A stretch of DNA of 64,000 nucleotides from Pseudoxanthomonas sp. (GTDB taxonomy: Bacteria; Pseudomonadota; Gammaproteobacteria; Xanthomonadales; Xanthomonadaceae): assembly GCF_027498035.1 (NCBI RefSeq), contig NZ_CP114978.1, positions 2,046,001 through 2,110,000 on the forward strand, read 5' to 3'. Made by a program: the position numbers and the translations under genes. Position 1 is the first letter of the stretch, and every line of letters begins with the position of its first letter. The notes beneath the pieces are model-generated. The model was not told where the DNA came from, did not search any database, and saw only the letters and a program-made list of their open reading frames with translations. Shown piece by piece: positions 1-9,589 of the stretch.

Positions 1-198
1 ATCAGCGCGCGCAACAGCGGCGATCTGCATCGCACGCGCGCCCACCACCAGCAGAAGCCGGCGCGGCGCCGTAGCCCGGGCCAGGCGCAGGGCACGCTGC
101 ACCAGGGCCTCGCCATCGCGCTCGATCAGCTGCTTCGGGCGTCCGTCCAGACGACGACTGCCACCAGCTGCCAGCACGACCGCGACATGCCTGCTCAC
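1..198 (-). CDS. MobA-like nucleotidyltransferase (molybdenum cofactor cytidylyltransferase type), N-terminal part
   Basis: The reading frame starts at a GTG and runs off the left edge of the window after about 66 codons. The N-terminus reads VAVVLAAGGSRRLDGRPKQL, which is the nucleotide-binding signature (LAAG.S.R.G..K) of the MobA-like NTP transferase family. MocA-type members transfer CMP or GMP to the molybdenum cofactor in the cytoplasm. The GTG overlaps the stop of a small upstream ORF by 4 bp (GTGA), which suggests translational coupling. The substrate cannot be told from this fragment. Confidence 0.72.
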   Translation of the reverse strand, partial: MSRHVAVVLAAGGSRRLDGRPKQLIERDGEALVQRALRLARATAPRRLLLVVGARAMQIAAVARAD

Positions 199-335
199 GC
201 GGCGTGACCGTGATGCCTGGCCTGCAGCTGCGCGCCGGTGCGCGCACAGGCGAGTCCGGCAGCGCCGTGCAACTGCCCCGTCACCACGCGATGCGTCTCA
301 GCCAGCTGCCGGTTGGAAGTGAGGTCGTCTTTCAT
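195..335 (-). CDS. Possible small ORF, 46 aa, upstream of the MobA-like gene
   Basis: This ATG-started frame encodes MKDDLTSNRQLAETHRVV and so on, ending in a His/Ala-rich tail. It overlaps the start of the next gene by 4 bp (GTGA). It has no recognisable domain and no clear ribosome binding site. The only argument for it is the stop-start overlap, so it may be chance. Confidence 0.25.
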   Translation of the reverse strand: MKDDLTSNRQLAETHRVVTGQLHGAAGLACARTGAQLQARHHGHAA

Positions 336-384
336 GCGCGCCCCATCATGCCCGGCATCCCTTCAGCGGATCGTGATCCTGCGC

Positions 385-1284
385 TCAGCGGCGCAGCCGC
401 GCGCGCAGCAACGTATCGCCGATGAACACCAGCAAGGCCACCCAGATCAGTGCGAAGCCGATCACGCGTTCCTGGCCGAAGGCTTCGTTGAACACCAGCA
501 CGCCCAGCAGCAGCTGCAGGGTCGGTGCGATGTACTGCAACAGGCCCACCAGCGACAGCGGCACGCGGCGCACGCCGTAGGCAAAGCCCACCAGCGGGAT
601 CGCGGTGACGGCGCCGGCCAGGATCAGCAGCAGGTCGGTGCCCAGGCCCCAGCCACCGGTGAACTGGCCACCGTGGCCGGCTTCGCCCCAGGCCACCAAG
701 GCCAGCGCGGGCAGGAACAAGTACAGGCTTTCCAGCCCCAAGCCCGCAACCGCATCCACCTGCACCAGCTTGCGCAGCAGGCCGTAGGCACCGAAGGAGA
801 TGGCCAGCCCGATCGCGATCCATGGCGCCTGGCCGGCCTGCCAGGTCAGCCAGGCTACGCCGGCGGCAGCCATCGCCACGGCGATCCATTGCAGACGGGT
901 CAGGCGTTCGCGCAGCACCAGCACGCCAAGCAACACATTGACCAGCGGGTTGATGAAGTAGCCCAGGCTGGCCTCGACGATATGACCGTTGTTGACCGCC
1001 CAGATGTACAGGCCCCAGTTGAGGCTGATCAGCACGCTGGTCAGCGCCAGGGTGGCCAGCGCGCGCGGCTGCGCGGCGATCGCACGCAGCCAGCCGAAAC
1101 CGCTGCGCAGTAGCAGCCAGACGACCACCAGTACCGCGCTCCAGACCACGCGATGGGCGATGATCTGCAGCGCCGGCACGTGGTGCAGCATCCGCCAGTA
1201 CAGCGGGAACAATCCCCAGATCACGAACGCGCCGACCGTGGCGGCAACGCCGCGGCGATCCAGCGCCGGTGCAGTAGCGCTCAC
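385..1284 (-). CDS. rarD: EamA-family transporter RarD
   Basis: This 299-residue integral membrane protein has ten hydrophobic segments arranged as two EamA repeats. Residues such as GLFPLYWRMLHHVPALQIIAHR and NWGLYIWAVNNGHIVEASLGYFINPL match the RarD branch of the drug/metabolite transporter superfamily (shown in parts; the family usually has about 295 residues). The substrate is unknown. RarD is named after chloramphenicol sensitivity in Pseudomonas. The start codon is GTG and overlaps the stop of the upstream EamA gene by 4 bp, so the two are probably one operon. Confidence 0.9.
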   Translation of the reverse strand: MSATAPALDRRGVAATVGAFVIWGLFPLYWRMLHHVPALQIIAHRVVWSAVLVVVWLLLRSGFGWLRAIAAQPRALATLALTSVLISLNWGLYIWAVNNGHIVEASLGYFINPLVNVLLGVLVLRERLTRLQWIAVAMAAAGVAWLTWQAGQAPWIAIGLAISFGAYGLLRKLVQVDAVAGLGLESLYLFLPALALVAWGEAGHGGQFTGGWGLGTDLLLILAGAVTAIPLVGFAYGVRRVPLSLVGLLQYIAPTLQLLLGVLVFNEAFGQERVIGFALIWVALLVFIGDTLLRARLRR

Positions 1285-2186
1285 TTGGCCCGGACCCGCG
1301 CCAGGTTGATCACCACCACGCCGGCCAGGATCACCGCCATCGCGCCCAGGTCATGCGCGGTGAAGTGTTCGTGCGCCAGCCATGCGCCCAGCGCGACCGC
1401 GATCACCGGGTTGATGTAGGCATAGCTGCCGGCCAGGGCCGGGCGCACGTTGTGCAGCAACCAGACGTAGGCGGTGAAGGCCACCACCGAGCCGAACAGC
1501 GCCAGGTAGCTCACCGCCAGCACGCCTTCCAGTGGCGGCCACGTCGTCATGCGCTCGCCGCGCAACGCGCCGGCCAGCATGATCATCACGCCGCCGCAGA
1601 GCATCTGCGCGGCAGCCGTCATGAAGGGCGATGGCAGGTCGCGTCCACGCGACCACACCGAGCCGAACGCCCAGGCCACCGGTGCGATCAACAGGCAGAC
1701 CAACCCGGTCGGACTGGCCGTCAGCGTGCCGCCGGCGTTGAGCCAGATCACGCCGATGAAACCCAGCACGATGCCGATCCACTCGGCGCGCGTGGCGCGA
1801 TGACCACGCAGCATGCCGAACAAACCCATCCACACCGGCATCGATGCGACCGCCACCGCGGCCAGACCCGACGACACCGTGGTTTCGGCCAGCACCACCA
1901 GGCCATTGCCCATGCCCAGCAACAGCGCAGCCATGACGAGCAGCGTCGGCCATTGCTTGCGGGTGGGGGCGGCCACGTCGCGCAGGCGCAGCACCGTGAA
2001 CAGCAGCGAGCCGGCGACCACGAAACGCAGGCCCGAGGTGATCAGCAGCGGCGGCATGCCGTGATCCAGCGCGATGCGGATGCCCAGATAGGTCGATCCC
2101 CAGACCACGTACACCAGCAGCAACGCGGTCAGGACCGCCAGGCCGTGGGGCGGAGCGGCGGCCGGAGCGGGCGTGGGGGACGACAT
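1281..2186 (-). CDS. yedA: EamA-family drug/metabolite exporter, YedA-like
   Basis: This protein of about 301 residues has ten predicted membrane segments. The opening VVWGSTYLGIRIAL, after a short Pro/Ala-rich cytoplasmic tail, is typical of the YedA branch of EamA exporters. I chose the ATG giving MSSPTPAPAAAP because the longer frame upstream is Cys/Arg-rich and not membrane-like. The gene is translationally coupled to rarD by a GTGA overlap. It is probably an inner-membrane exporter of amino acids or small metabolites. The substrate is not determinable here. Confidence 0.82.
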   Translation of the reverse strand: MSSPTPAPAAAPPHGLAVLTALLLVYVVWGSTYLGIRIALDHGMPPLLITSGLRFVVAGSLLFTVLRLRDVAAPTRKQWPTLLVMAALLLGMGNGLVVLAETTVSSGLAAVAVASMPVWMGLFGMLRGHRATRAEWIGIVLGFIGVIWLNAGGTLTASPTGLVCLLIAPVAWAFGSVWSRGRDLPSPFMTAAAQMLCGGVMIMLAGALRGERMTTWPPLEGVLAVSYLALFGSVVAFTAYVWLLHNVRPALAGSYAYINPVIAVALGAWLAHEHFTAHDLGAMAVILAGVVVINLARVRAK

Positions 2187-2340
2187 CGGCGGACAGGACC
2201 TGCGCAGGAGGCCGCACAGTCTAGGGGAGCGGCCTCCTGCGCAGGTGCACCCATGCCGTGCAATCGCACCGCTGCGGTGGAAACAGGTGTTGCAGCACCG
2301 GATCAACCCAACGATGCGGTGTGCTGAAGCGCTCAAGACA

Positions 2341-2367
2341 GAACGGGCGCCCTGGAGGCGCCCGTTC
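2341..2367 (-). terminator. Hairpin downstream of the tail-specific protease gene
   Basis: GAACGGGCGCC and GGCGCCCGTTC form a perfect 11-bp stem around a 5-base loop, 27 bp beyond the end of the protease gene. On the minus strand only a weak T-rich stretch follows, so it may be an imperfect intrinsic terminator. Confidence 0.55.
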
Positions 2368-2393
2368 GTTCCAGCAGACCGCGCGTGAGCGGA

Positions 2394-4604
2394 TCAGTCG
2401 GCCCAGCTGCTCGGCTTGGTCGACTCCGGCAGCACCTGCGCCGAGAGCTTCTTGTCCTGGCCCAGCACTTCGATCGCATCACCCAGGATCGCCGCCGACT
2501 CATGCAGCAGCGGGTCCGGGCGCTTGTCGGCCAGCTTGTCGCGCGCGGCATCCTTGACGATGTCGCGCTCGCTGGCACCCAGGCCGTCATCGGACAGATC
2601 GCCGGCCAGCGGGTCCAACGGCATGCCGAGCGCCTTGCGTTCCTCCTGGCGCGCCTTGCGCTGGGTTTCCTGCTTGTCACGCTCGCCGCGGCGCGTGGCC
2701 TCGTTGAGCGAGACATACTTCTTGGCAGCCTCGGCCCGGAACTGGGCCACGTCTTCGGACCACCACTGGTATTCCTTGTCCGACTTCACCCGCGCTTCGT
2801 GCATGGCTTCCAGCCTGGGCAGCAGTGGCGCGAAATTGCCGTACTGGGTGTGCTGGACCGCGGCGATCTTGGTCCACGGCAGGGCGTTGTCGTAGGTGTC
2901 CTCGCCGTATTCGGTGGCGTCCATGCTGGCCGGGAACGAGATGTCCGGCACCACGCCCTTGTGCTGGGTGCTGCCGCCGGCGACGCGGAAGAACTGGGCG
3001 ATGGTCAGCTTGAGCTGGCCGAAACGCTGGCCGCCCTCATTGGCCGGCCAGCGGTCCAGGTCCACCAGGTTCTGCACGGTGCCCTTGCCGAAGCTGGTCT
3101 CGCCGATCACCAGGCCACGACCGTAGTCCTGGATGGCGCCGGCAAAGATCTCCGATGCCGAAGCCGAGCCGCGGTTGATCAGCACTGCCAGCGGCCCATC
3201 CCACGACACGCCGGGCATGGTGTCGCCACTGACCGACACGCGGCCACCGGATTCGCGCACCTGCACCACCGGCCCCTGGTCGATGAACAGGCCAGTCAGG
3301 TCGACCGCCTCGTCCAGCGAACCACCGCCGTTGAGGCGCAGGTCCATCACCACGCCGTCGATCTTCTGGGTCTTGAAGCCATCCAGCAGGCGGCGCACGT
3401 CGCGCGTGGCCGAGGTGTAGTCGTTCGGGTTGCGGCGACGGCCCTCGAAGTCCTGGTAGAACGCCGGCAGCTTGATCACGCCGATCCGGCGCTCCGGCTC
3501 GGTGCCGGTGGCCGGCAGGGTCATGATCTCGCTCTTGGCAGCCTGCTCGGCCAGCTTCACCTTGTCGCGGGTGATGGTGACCGTGGCATGGGTCCCGTCC
3601 GCGCCGGCTTCCGGCGGGATGAATTCCAGGCGCACCTGGGTGCCCTTCTTGCCGCGGATCAGATCGACCACGTCGTCGGTGCGCCAGCCGATCACGTCGG
3701 TGAAGGCACCATCGCTGCCCTGGGCCACGCCCACGATGCGCGAGCCCGGCTGCAGCTTCTTGGACAGATCGGCCGGGCCACCGGGCACGATCTCGCGGAT
3801 CACCACCGTGTCGTCCTGGCGCTGCAGGACCGCGCCGATGCCTTCCAGCGACAGCGACATCTGCTGGTTGAAGGACTCGGCGGTCTTGGGGGTGAAGTAA
3901 TCGGTGTGCGGATCAACCGCCGAGGTATAGGCGTTGAGGAAGGTCTGGAACACATCCTCGCTGTCCAGTTCATCCACGCTGCGCTGGATGTTGGCGTAAC
4001 GCTTGTCCAGGGTCTGGGCGATGGCGTCGGGCTTCTTGCCGGCCAGCTTCAGGCGCAGCCAGTCGTTCATCACCGACTTGCGCCAGATCTCGTTGAGCTC
4101 GGCGGTGTCCTTGGCCCAGGGCGCATCCTTGCGGTTGTAATCCCAGCGCTGCTCGGAATCGAAGTCGAAGTCCGGCGTCTTCAGCAGGCTGCGGGCATAG
4201 GCCACCCGCTCGCCGACGCGCTTGCGATAGACCGAAAACATGTCGTACGCCGGGGTCAGCTGGCCGCTCTTGATCGCGTCATCCAGCTGCGTGGACAGCG
4301 GCATGAAGCCTTCGATGTCCTTGGCAGTGAAGAACTGCTTGCTGCCATCCAGCGAATCCAGGTAGTGCTTGTACACATCCTTGGACAGCGCATCGTCCAG
4401 CTGGCGTGGGCGGTAGGCATAACGGCTGTCGGACAGCAGCCCATAGACCAGTTTCGACGTGGTCGACTGGTCCGTCGTCGGCCCCATCGGCACCACGCTC
4501 GAGTCCTGACGCGCGGCGGGCCTGTCCCCATCAGGTCGCGCCAGCAGCGCGACGGGGGCCGTCAGGGCCAGGGCCAACAGGGAATAGGTGAGCTTGGCTT
4601 TCAT
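2394..4604 (-). CDS. prc: Carboxy-terminal processing (tail-specific) protease Prc/Ctp
   Basis: The 736-residue periplasmic serine protease starts with a signal peptide (MKAKLTYSLLALALTAPVAL). A helical N-terminal region is followed by a PDZ domain near residues 250-345 (LEGIGAVLQRQDDTVVIREI) and an S41 peptidase domain near 370-560. The catalytic Ser/Lys dyad is visible as Ser482 in NRGSASASEIF and Lys507 in GETSFGKGTVQN, 25 residues apart as in E. coli Prc. A C-terminal DUF3340-like region follows. Prc trims periplasmic proteins such as penicillin-binding protein 3 in E. coli. The start was set at the signal peptide. The 49 extra codons upstream are not protein-like. Confidence 0.95.
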   Translation of the reverse strand: MKAKLTYSLLALALTAPVALLARPDGDRPAARQDSSVVPMGPTTDQSTTSKLVYGLLSDSRYAYRPRQLDDALSKDVYKHYLDSLDGSKQFFTAKDIEGFMPLSTQLDDAIKSGQLTPAYDMFSVYRKRVGERVAYARSLLKTPDFDFDSEQRWDYNRKDAPWAKDTAELNEIWRKSVMNDWLRLKLAGKKPDAIAQTLDKRYANIQRSVDELDSEDVFQTFLNAYTSAVDPHTDYFTPKTAESFNQQMSLSLEGIGAVLQRQDDTVVIREIVPGGPADLSKKLQPGSRIVGVAQGSDGAFTDVIGWRTDDVVDLIRGKKGTQVRLEFIPPEAGADGTHATVTITRDKVKLAEQAAKSEIMTLPATGTEPERRIGVIKLPAFYQDFEGRRRNPNDYTSATRDVRRLLDGFKTQKIDGVVMDLRLNGGGSLDEAVDLTGLFIDQGPVVQVRESGGRVSVSGDTMPGVSWDGPLAVLINRGSASASEIFAGAIQDYGRGLVIGETSFGKGTVQNLVDLDRWPANEGGQRFGQLKLTIAQFFRVAGGSTQHKGVVPDISFPASMDATEYGEDTYDNALPWTKIAAVQHTQYGNFAPLLPRLEAMHEARVKSDKEYQWWSEDVAQFRAEAAKKYVSLNEATRRGERDKQETQRKARQEERKALGMPLDPLAGDLSDDGLGASERDIVKDAARDKLADKRPDPLLHESAAILGDAIEVLGQDKKLSAQVLPESTKPSSWAD

Positions 4605-4831
4605 TCGATGGACTCGCGGCCGACAGGCCGGTAGGGACGTGTGTGGGGAATAACTGGATGCATGGACAGCGTCACAGTGCCGAAAGTTGCGCGAGCTGTC
4701 ACGTGCAATCCAGCCTAGTCGCGCACCAGTATCGAAATGTGAACGAAGCACCCGCCAACCGCCGCATACGAAGCCGCCGCCAGGCTTTCGCGAGGCGGCG
4801 GATGCGATCGGACCGGCAGCGGGAGCGTCGC

Positions 4832-5842
4832 TCAGCTGGCGACGCCGGCTTCCATCGCCTGGCGGTCGGCGTGGTACGAGGAACGCACCATCGGACCGGA
4901 AGCGACGTGACTGAACCCCAGCCCCAGGCCGTACTGCTCCAGTTCGGCGAACTCGTCCGGGGTCCAGTAGCGCAGCACCGGATGGTGGTGCGGCGTGGGC
5001 TGCAGGTACTGGCCGATGGTGACCATGTCGACGTCATGCGCCCGCAGGTCGCGCAGCGTGCCCTGCACCTGCTCCATCGTCTCGCCCAGGCCGAGCATGA
5101 TCCCGGACTTGGTCGGCAGCGTCGGATGCTGGGCCTTGAATTTCTGCAGCAGGGTCAGCGACCACTGGTAGTCCGCACCTGGACGCACGTTGGTGTACAG
5201 GTCCGGCACGGTTTCGATGTTGTGGTTGAACACGTCCGGCGGACTGGTGGCCAGGATTTCCAGCGCACGGTCCATGCGGCCCTTGCCACGGAAGTCCGGG
5301 GTCAGGATTTCCACCCGCGTGTTCGGTGCGTGGCTGCGGATGGCGCTGATGCAGTCGGCGAAGTGCTGGGCACCGCCGTCGCGCAGGTCATCGCGGTCCA
5401 CGCTGGTGACCACGACGTACTTCAGGCCCATGTCGGCCACGGTGGTGGCCAGGCTCAGCGGTTCGGAGGCATCGGGCGGCTTGGGCCGGCCGTGGGCCAC
5501 GTCGCAGAATGAGCAGCGGCGGGTACAGACCTCGCCCAGGATCATGAAGGTCGCGGTGCCGTGGCCGAAGCATTCGTGGATGTTCGGGCAGCTGGCTTCT
5601 TCACAGACCGTGACCAGGCGGTTCTCGCGCAGCTTGGCCTTGAGGTTGGCCACCGCGTTGCCGGACGGAATCCGGACCCGGATCCAGGACGGCTTGCGCA
5701 GCACCGGCGCTTCGGCGAACTGGACCGGCGAGCGGCCGATCTTGTCGCCGCCCATCTGCTTGACCCCTGTTTCCAAGGGAGCGGCGGTGGGCGTCGCGGT
5801 TACGACCTGCAGCGGAATCTGGCGGGGGGCGGAGGTTTCCAT
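4832..5842 (-). CDS. lipA: Lipoyl synthase
   Basis: This 336-residue radical-SAM enzyme inserts two sulfur atoms into octanoyl groups on lipoyl domains. The auxiliary cluster motif [12 protein letters not shown] (Cys80, 85, 91) and the radical-SAM motif CTRRCSFC (Cys106, 110, 113) are both intact. [12 protein letters not shown] and the C-terminal [11 protein letters not shown] also match LipA. No lipB lies beside it here, although the two are often adjacent. The 227 bp between it and the protease gene hold no further gene. Confidence 0.97.
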   Translation of the reverse strand: METSAPRQIPLQVVTATPTAAPLETGVKQMGGDKIGRSPVQFAEAPVLRKPSWIRVRIPSGNAVANLKAKLRENRLVTVCEEASCPNIHECFGHGTATFMILGEVCTRRCSFCDVAHGRPKPPDASEPLSLATTVADMGLKYVVVTSVDRDDLRDGGAQHFADCISAIRSHAPNTRVEILTPDFRGKGRMDRALEILATSPPDVFNHNIETVPDLYTNVRPGADYQWSLTLLQKFKAQHPTLPTKSGIMLGLGETMEQVQGTLRDLRAHDVDMVTIGQYLQPTPHHHPVLRYWTPDEFAELEQYGLGLGFSHVASGPMVRSSYHADRQAMEAGVAS

Positions 5843-6105
5843 GCCGTCATTCTATCGCCTGGGTTGCGATGGCGCCCTGGGCGATGTCCCGCCCCGCGGA
5901 ACGCAGCAATGCAGGCGGGACAGGCTTGAAACGCCCGCAGCAGCGCGCCCTCCCGCCGAATCGCGGGCATTAAAAAGCCCGCAACAGCTTTCGCCAGTAC
6001 GGGCCTGCTCCCTCCCCCACGTCGGGATGCGGGCCAATCCTGCGCGCCGTTCCGAAGCATTGCACGCTGCATTGCAAAAAATCGCCTGCCTGCAGCTGAA
6101 CACGC

Positions 6106-8322
6106 TTACTTCAGGTAGGGCGATTGCCCGTCGTACCAGCGCCTGGCGCCGACGACATGAAACTGATGGTTTCCCCCGCGCAGTTCCACCGCGGTGCCCA
6201 GCACGCCCCAGCGCGCGTACAGATCGCCTTGCGGCTTGGCCCGATCCTTCAGCTGGAACCGGCCAAGCAGGTCGAAGCGGTCGTTGCTGGCATCGATCCC
6301 GTCCAGCACCAGGTCACGTTGCTGCCAGCGGACTTTCGCCCTGGCCTGCACATTGCCGGCGTCGACCAGCTTGACCATCCAGGCGGGGTAATCGCGGTCC
6401 TGCGAGAACAGGTCCAGCAGGAAGCCGACATCCTTCATCTTCGCCGTCACATCGCCCTGCACCGCCACGCGCTTGCCGGCGGCATCCAGCTGCGTACGCG
6501 GCAGCGCCACCTGCACCCACCAGCCGCTGCGGGCATTGCTTCCCCGCGTATAGCTCACGTTCCTCAATGCCACCGTGCTGCCATCGACGCGGAACTGCTG
6601 CCGGGCCAGGTCGGCGCGCTGAAGCTTCAGGTCCAGGTCCACATCGCTGCGCATGGCGATGCCGGCAGCCTGCACCGCGGCCCCGCGCCCGGCAATGCGC
6701 AGACGGCCATTGCCGGCGTTGCCCGCTGCATCCAGCGCAAGCGATCCGGACAAGGTGCCCGAGCCACCATCGAAACGCAGATGGTCATTGGGCAGGAAGC
6801 GGTTGTACGCACGCAGGTCAGGCACCCGCGCATTCTGGAAGCTCGCACTGCCCCGTAGCGATTCGCGGGCCTTGGCCAGATCCGGGTCGCTTTCGGTGTG
6901 CAGCTTCAAGTCGTTGCCGCGGATGTAGGGCCGCCCGAGGTCATCCAGCGCCGCGACACTGAACTCGGACATGGCCACGTCCACGATCGAACGAGCCTGA
7001 CCACCCGTCGTCTTCTGCAACTGCGCATGCGCGCTGGCGGTGCCGGTCACGCGCTGGCCCAGCACATCGGCCCGGGCCTGCACGCGCGGGACATCGACGC
7101 GACTGCCCGGCGCCAGCACGCCATGATCCAGGGTGATATCGCCTTCCACCCGCCCCGCGCCTTCCAGCGACAGCCAGGGCGCGTTGACGAACAGGGCGGT
7201 GATCCACTTGAGCGAGGTGAACTGCCATTGCCCGGCCACGCGCCCGGAGGTACGCGGCAGTAGCGCGCGGAAATCGGTCAGCGGCACCTGCGTGCCATCG
7301 GCCTGCAGGTCGGCCTGCAGCGCCAGTACGCCATCAACCTGCGCCGGCATGTCCGCTTTCAGATGTAGGTCCTGGTCGGCCGACAACTGCGCGGCCAGGG
7401 TGCTGTCGTGCACCTGTCCACGCGTATCGGTGATGACCACCGGCATGCGCAGCGAAAGCACACCCCCGGGCTGCAGGGCAGCGCGCGCCAACGACAGCGA
7501 ACCCTGTACATGGCCCTTGCCGGGCTGCAGGTGCAGCTCCAGCTTTCCGGCATCGTTCTGCCTGGCGGTCAGGCCCGGCGTATCCGCGTCGATCTTCAGG
7601 CCGATGTCGGCAAAGCGCAGCTTGTCGATGCCCACCGCCTGCGCCCGGGTGACCGGCGGCATGGCGAAGCGTGCGTCGAACAGCGCGTTCTCCAGCAACG
7701 CCACCTCGCCCTGATGCAGACGCGCGTGCTGGAAGCGCGCGGTCGAGGGCAGCAGTTCGGCCGGACCGCCACGCAGGCGCTTGGTGAAACCGATCCTGGC
7801 CTCGCCCTCGCCTTCCAGCGACAGCTTCCGGAAGCGACCGCCGTGGATGCTGTTACTGGTGATGGACGGGAAATTCAGCAGCCAACCGCCCGGTCGCGGC
7901 TCGGGCGCCGGCATGGCATCGCTGACTTGCTGCACATCGCCGGTGACATCGGTGACCTGCAGGTGCGGCACGTAGACCTGCTTGCCCAGCAGCGCAGTGA
8001 TGGAAACATGGCCAGCGGCCTTGCCGGCCTGCAGCGTCCACACCGTGCGCCCGGTGTGGCCGCGCATCGAGACTTTCCACAACGCGACTTCACCCGGCCA
8101 CCAGGTCAGCGCCCGGTCCCAGTGCATGGCGAACTTGTCGGGCTTGCGATTGATGCTCCACGGGCCCAGCGCGGTGTTGAGGTAGATATTCCCCAGCACC
8201 GCATACAGGCCGTAGCAGACCAGTAAGGTCCACAGCGTGCGGCGCAGCCAGCGATGGCGTGTGGGGCGATCCTTCGGGGTGGCGGGCTGCGAGGTGGCTC
8301 GCTGCGAATTGGCATGTTCCAT
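6106..8322 (-). CDS. Large AsmA-like envelope protein, uncharacterised
   Basis: The protein has about 738 residues. One membrane anchor lies near residues 28-48 (LWTLLVCYGLYAVLGNIYL). A long periplasmic part follows, dominated by repeating beta-strand patterns such as IDKLRFADIGLKIDADTPG and SLEGEGEARIGF. That layout resembles AsmA/TamB-type repeating beta-groove proteins that move or position lipids between membranes, but the similarity is by overall character only. It ends in GARRWYDGQSPYLK. I used the ATG at 8322. An in-frame ATG at 8358 is also possible, and neither has a strong ribosome binding site. The 263 bp downstream, before lipA, hold no gene. Confidence 0.6.
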   Translation of the reverse strand: MEHANSQRATSQPATPKDRPTRHRWLRRTLWTLLVCYGLYAVLGNIYLNTALGPWSINRKPDKFAMHWDRALTWWPGEVALWKVSMRGHTGRTVWTLQAGKAAGHVSITALLGKQVYVPHLQVTDVTGDVQQVSDAMPAPEPRPGGWLLNFPSITSNSIHGGRFRKLSLEGEGEARIGFTKRLRGGPAELLPSTARFQHARLHQGEVALLENALFDARFAMPPVTRAQAVGIDKLRFADIGLKIDADTPGLTARQNDAGKLELHLQPGKGHVQGSLSLARAALQPGGVLSLRMPVVITDTRGQVHDSTLAAQLSADQDLHLKADMPAQVDGVLALQADLQADGTQVPLTDFRALLPRTSGRVAGQWQFTSLKWITALFVNAPWLSLEGAGRVEGDITLDHGVLAPGSRVDVPRVQARADVLGQRVTGTASAHAQLQKTTGGQARSIVDVAMSEFSVAALDDLGRPYIRGNDLKLHTESDPDLAKARESLRGSASFQNARVPDLRAYNRFLPNDHLRFDGGSGTLSGSLALDAAGNAGNGRLRIAGRGAAVQAAGIAMRSDVDLDLKLQRADLARQQFRVDGSTVALRNVSYTRGSNARSGWWVQVALPRTQLDAAGKRVAVQGDVTAKMKDVGFLLDLFSQDRDYPAWMVKLVDAGNVQARAKVRWQQRDLVLDGIDASNDRFDLLGRFQLKDRAKPQGDLYARWGVLGTAVELRGGNHQFHVVGARRWYDGQSPYLK

Positions 8323-8406
8323 CCGCGAAAGGATGCCCGAAATGTGGGACCGCAGCATGCGGCCGCATGGGGCCGCGGCAACGGCCCCGATGACACCCGA
8401 CGCGGC

Positions 8407-9480
8407 TCAGGCCGCCTGCGACACCTTGCGTGCGCGACGCGCCTTCACTGCCGCTGCCAGGCGCTCAAGCACGGCGACCGAATCGTCCCAGCCAATGCAG
8501 CCATCGGTGATGCTCTGGCCATAGGTCAGCGACTGGCCTTCGACCAGGTCCTGACGGCCCGCGACCAGATGGCTTTCGACCATCACGCCGACGATGCGCG
8601 ACTCGCCTGCTTCCAGCTGCGTGGCGATGTCCTCGATCACGGCCGGCTGGTTTTCCGGCTTCTTGCTGCTGTTGGCGTGGCTGGCATCGATCATCAGGCG
8701 TGCCTCCAGGCCGGACTTGCCCAGCACGTCGCTGGCGGCCTGCACGCTGGCGGCATCGAAGTTCGGTGTCTTGCCGCCGCGCAGGATCACGTGGCAATCC
8801 GGGTTGCCGGTGGTCGAGGCGATGGCCGACTGGCCATCCTTGGTGACGGCCAGGAAATGATGCGGATGCGAGGCCGCGCCAACCGCATCGACCGCGATCT
8901 TCACGTCACCGCTGGTGCCGTTCTTGAAGCCGACCGGGCACGACAGGCCGCTGGCCATTTCGCGATGGATCTGGCTTTCGGTGGTGCGCGCGCCGATCGC
9001 GCCCCAGGCGACCAGGTCGGAGATGTACTGCGGCGAGATCACATCCAGGTATTCGCAGCCGGCCGGCAGGCCCAGCGCATTGATGTCGCGCAACAGTGCC
9101 CGCGCCAGCGCCAGGCCCTCATTGATGCGGAAGCTGCCGTCCAGGTGCGGGTCGTTGATCAGGCCTTTCCAGCCGACCGTGGTACGCGGTTTTTCGAAGT
9201 ACACGCGCATGATGATTTCTAGCTCGCCGCCCAGTGCATCACGCAGCGGGCGCAGGCGCTGGGCGTATTCCATCGCGGCCTTGGGGTCATGGATCGAGCA
9301 GGGACCGATCACCACCGCCAGGCGATCGTCACGGCCGTGCAGGATTTCATGTAGCGCCGCGCGCGTGGCGGAGACGGTGTCGGAAACCGCGTCATCGCAG
9401 GGGAATTCTTCGATCAGCTCGGCCGGCGTGGCGAGCGGTTCGATCTTGCGGATGCGCAGGTCTGAGGTCAGCGGGGCCAT
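8407..9480 (-). CDS. aroG: 3-deoxy-7-phosphoheptulonate (DAHP) synthase, class I
   Basis: This 357-residue enzyme condenses phosphoenolpyruvate and erythrose 4-phosphate in the first step of the shikimate pathway. Family signatures are present: VIGPCSIHDPKAAMEYAQRL, MRVYFEKPRTTVGWKGLIND, and the metal-binding DASHANSSKKPENQ. It belongs to the AroF/AroG/AroH type. A hairpin followed by a T tract lies 53 bp before the start codon, preceded by an ORF rich in Tyr, Phe and Trp, so transcription attenuation by aromatic amino acids is likely. Which amino acid inhibits the enzyme cannot be read directly. Confidence 0.95.
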   Translation of the reverse strand: MAPLTSDLRIRKIEPLATPAELIEEFPCDDAVSDTVSATRAALHEILHGRDDRLAVVIGPCSIHDPKAAMEYAQRLRPLRDALGGELEIIMRVYFEKPRTTVGWKGLINDPHLDGSFRINEGLALARALLRDINALGLPAGCEYLDVISPQYISDLVAWGAIGARTTESQIHREMASGLSCPVGFKNGTSGDVKIAVDAVGAASHPHHFLAVTKDGQSAIASTTGNPDCHVILRGGKTPNFDAASVQAASDVLGKSGLEARLMIDASHANSSKKPENQPAVIEDIATQLEAGESRIVGVMVESHLVAGRQDLVEGQSLTYGQSITDGCIGWDDSVAVLERLAAAVKARRARKVSQAA

Positions 9481-9532
9481 CTTGAGATTCTCTTTATCGT
9501 CGTGTCTTGAAGTGGGGGCCGAGCAGGCTGGC

Positions 9533-9566
9533 AATAAAAAAAGCCGCCAGTTTTGCTGGCGGCTTT
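9533..9566 (-). terminator. Attenuator-type terminator in the aroG leader
   Basis: Read on the minus strand, AAGCCGCCAG, a short A-rich loop and CTGGCGGCTT form a stem, followed directly by a run of T. This is a textbook intrinsic terminator. It lies between the leader peptide and aroG on the same strand, so it would stop transcription before aroG. A second small hairpin (CTGAAG/CTTCAG, about 9576-9593) lies just upstream, and a GGCGG segment in the leader could pair with the CCGCC of the terminator stem. Confidence 0.82.
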
Positions 9567-9589
9567 CGGGATGCGTCTGAAGGGTTTCT

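Noticed and set aside
2385..4634. A 749-codon open frame on the plus strand, antisense to the tail-specific protease.
   Set aside because: High GC keeps antisense frames open. The sequence is low-complexity and Arg/Gln/His-rich, and the other strand encodes a complete, recognisable Prc.
5960..5990. Hairpin GCGGGC...GCCCGC between lipA and the AsmA-like gene.
   Set aside because: The T-rich stretch is in the loop rather than after the stem, so it is not a usual terminator, and the stem is short.
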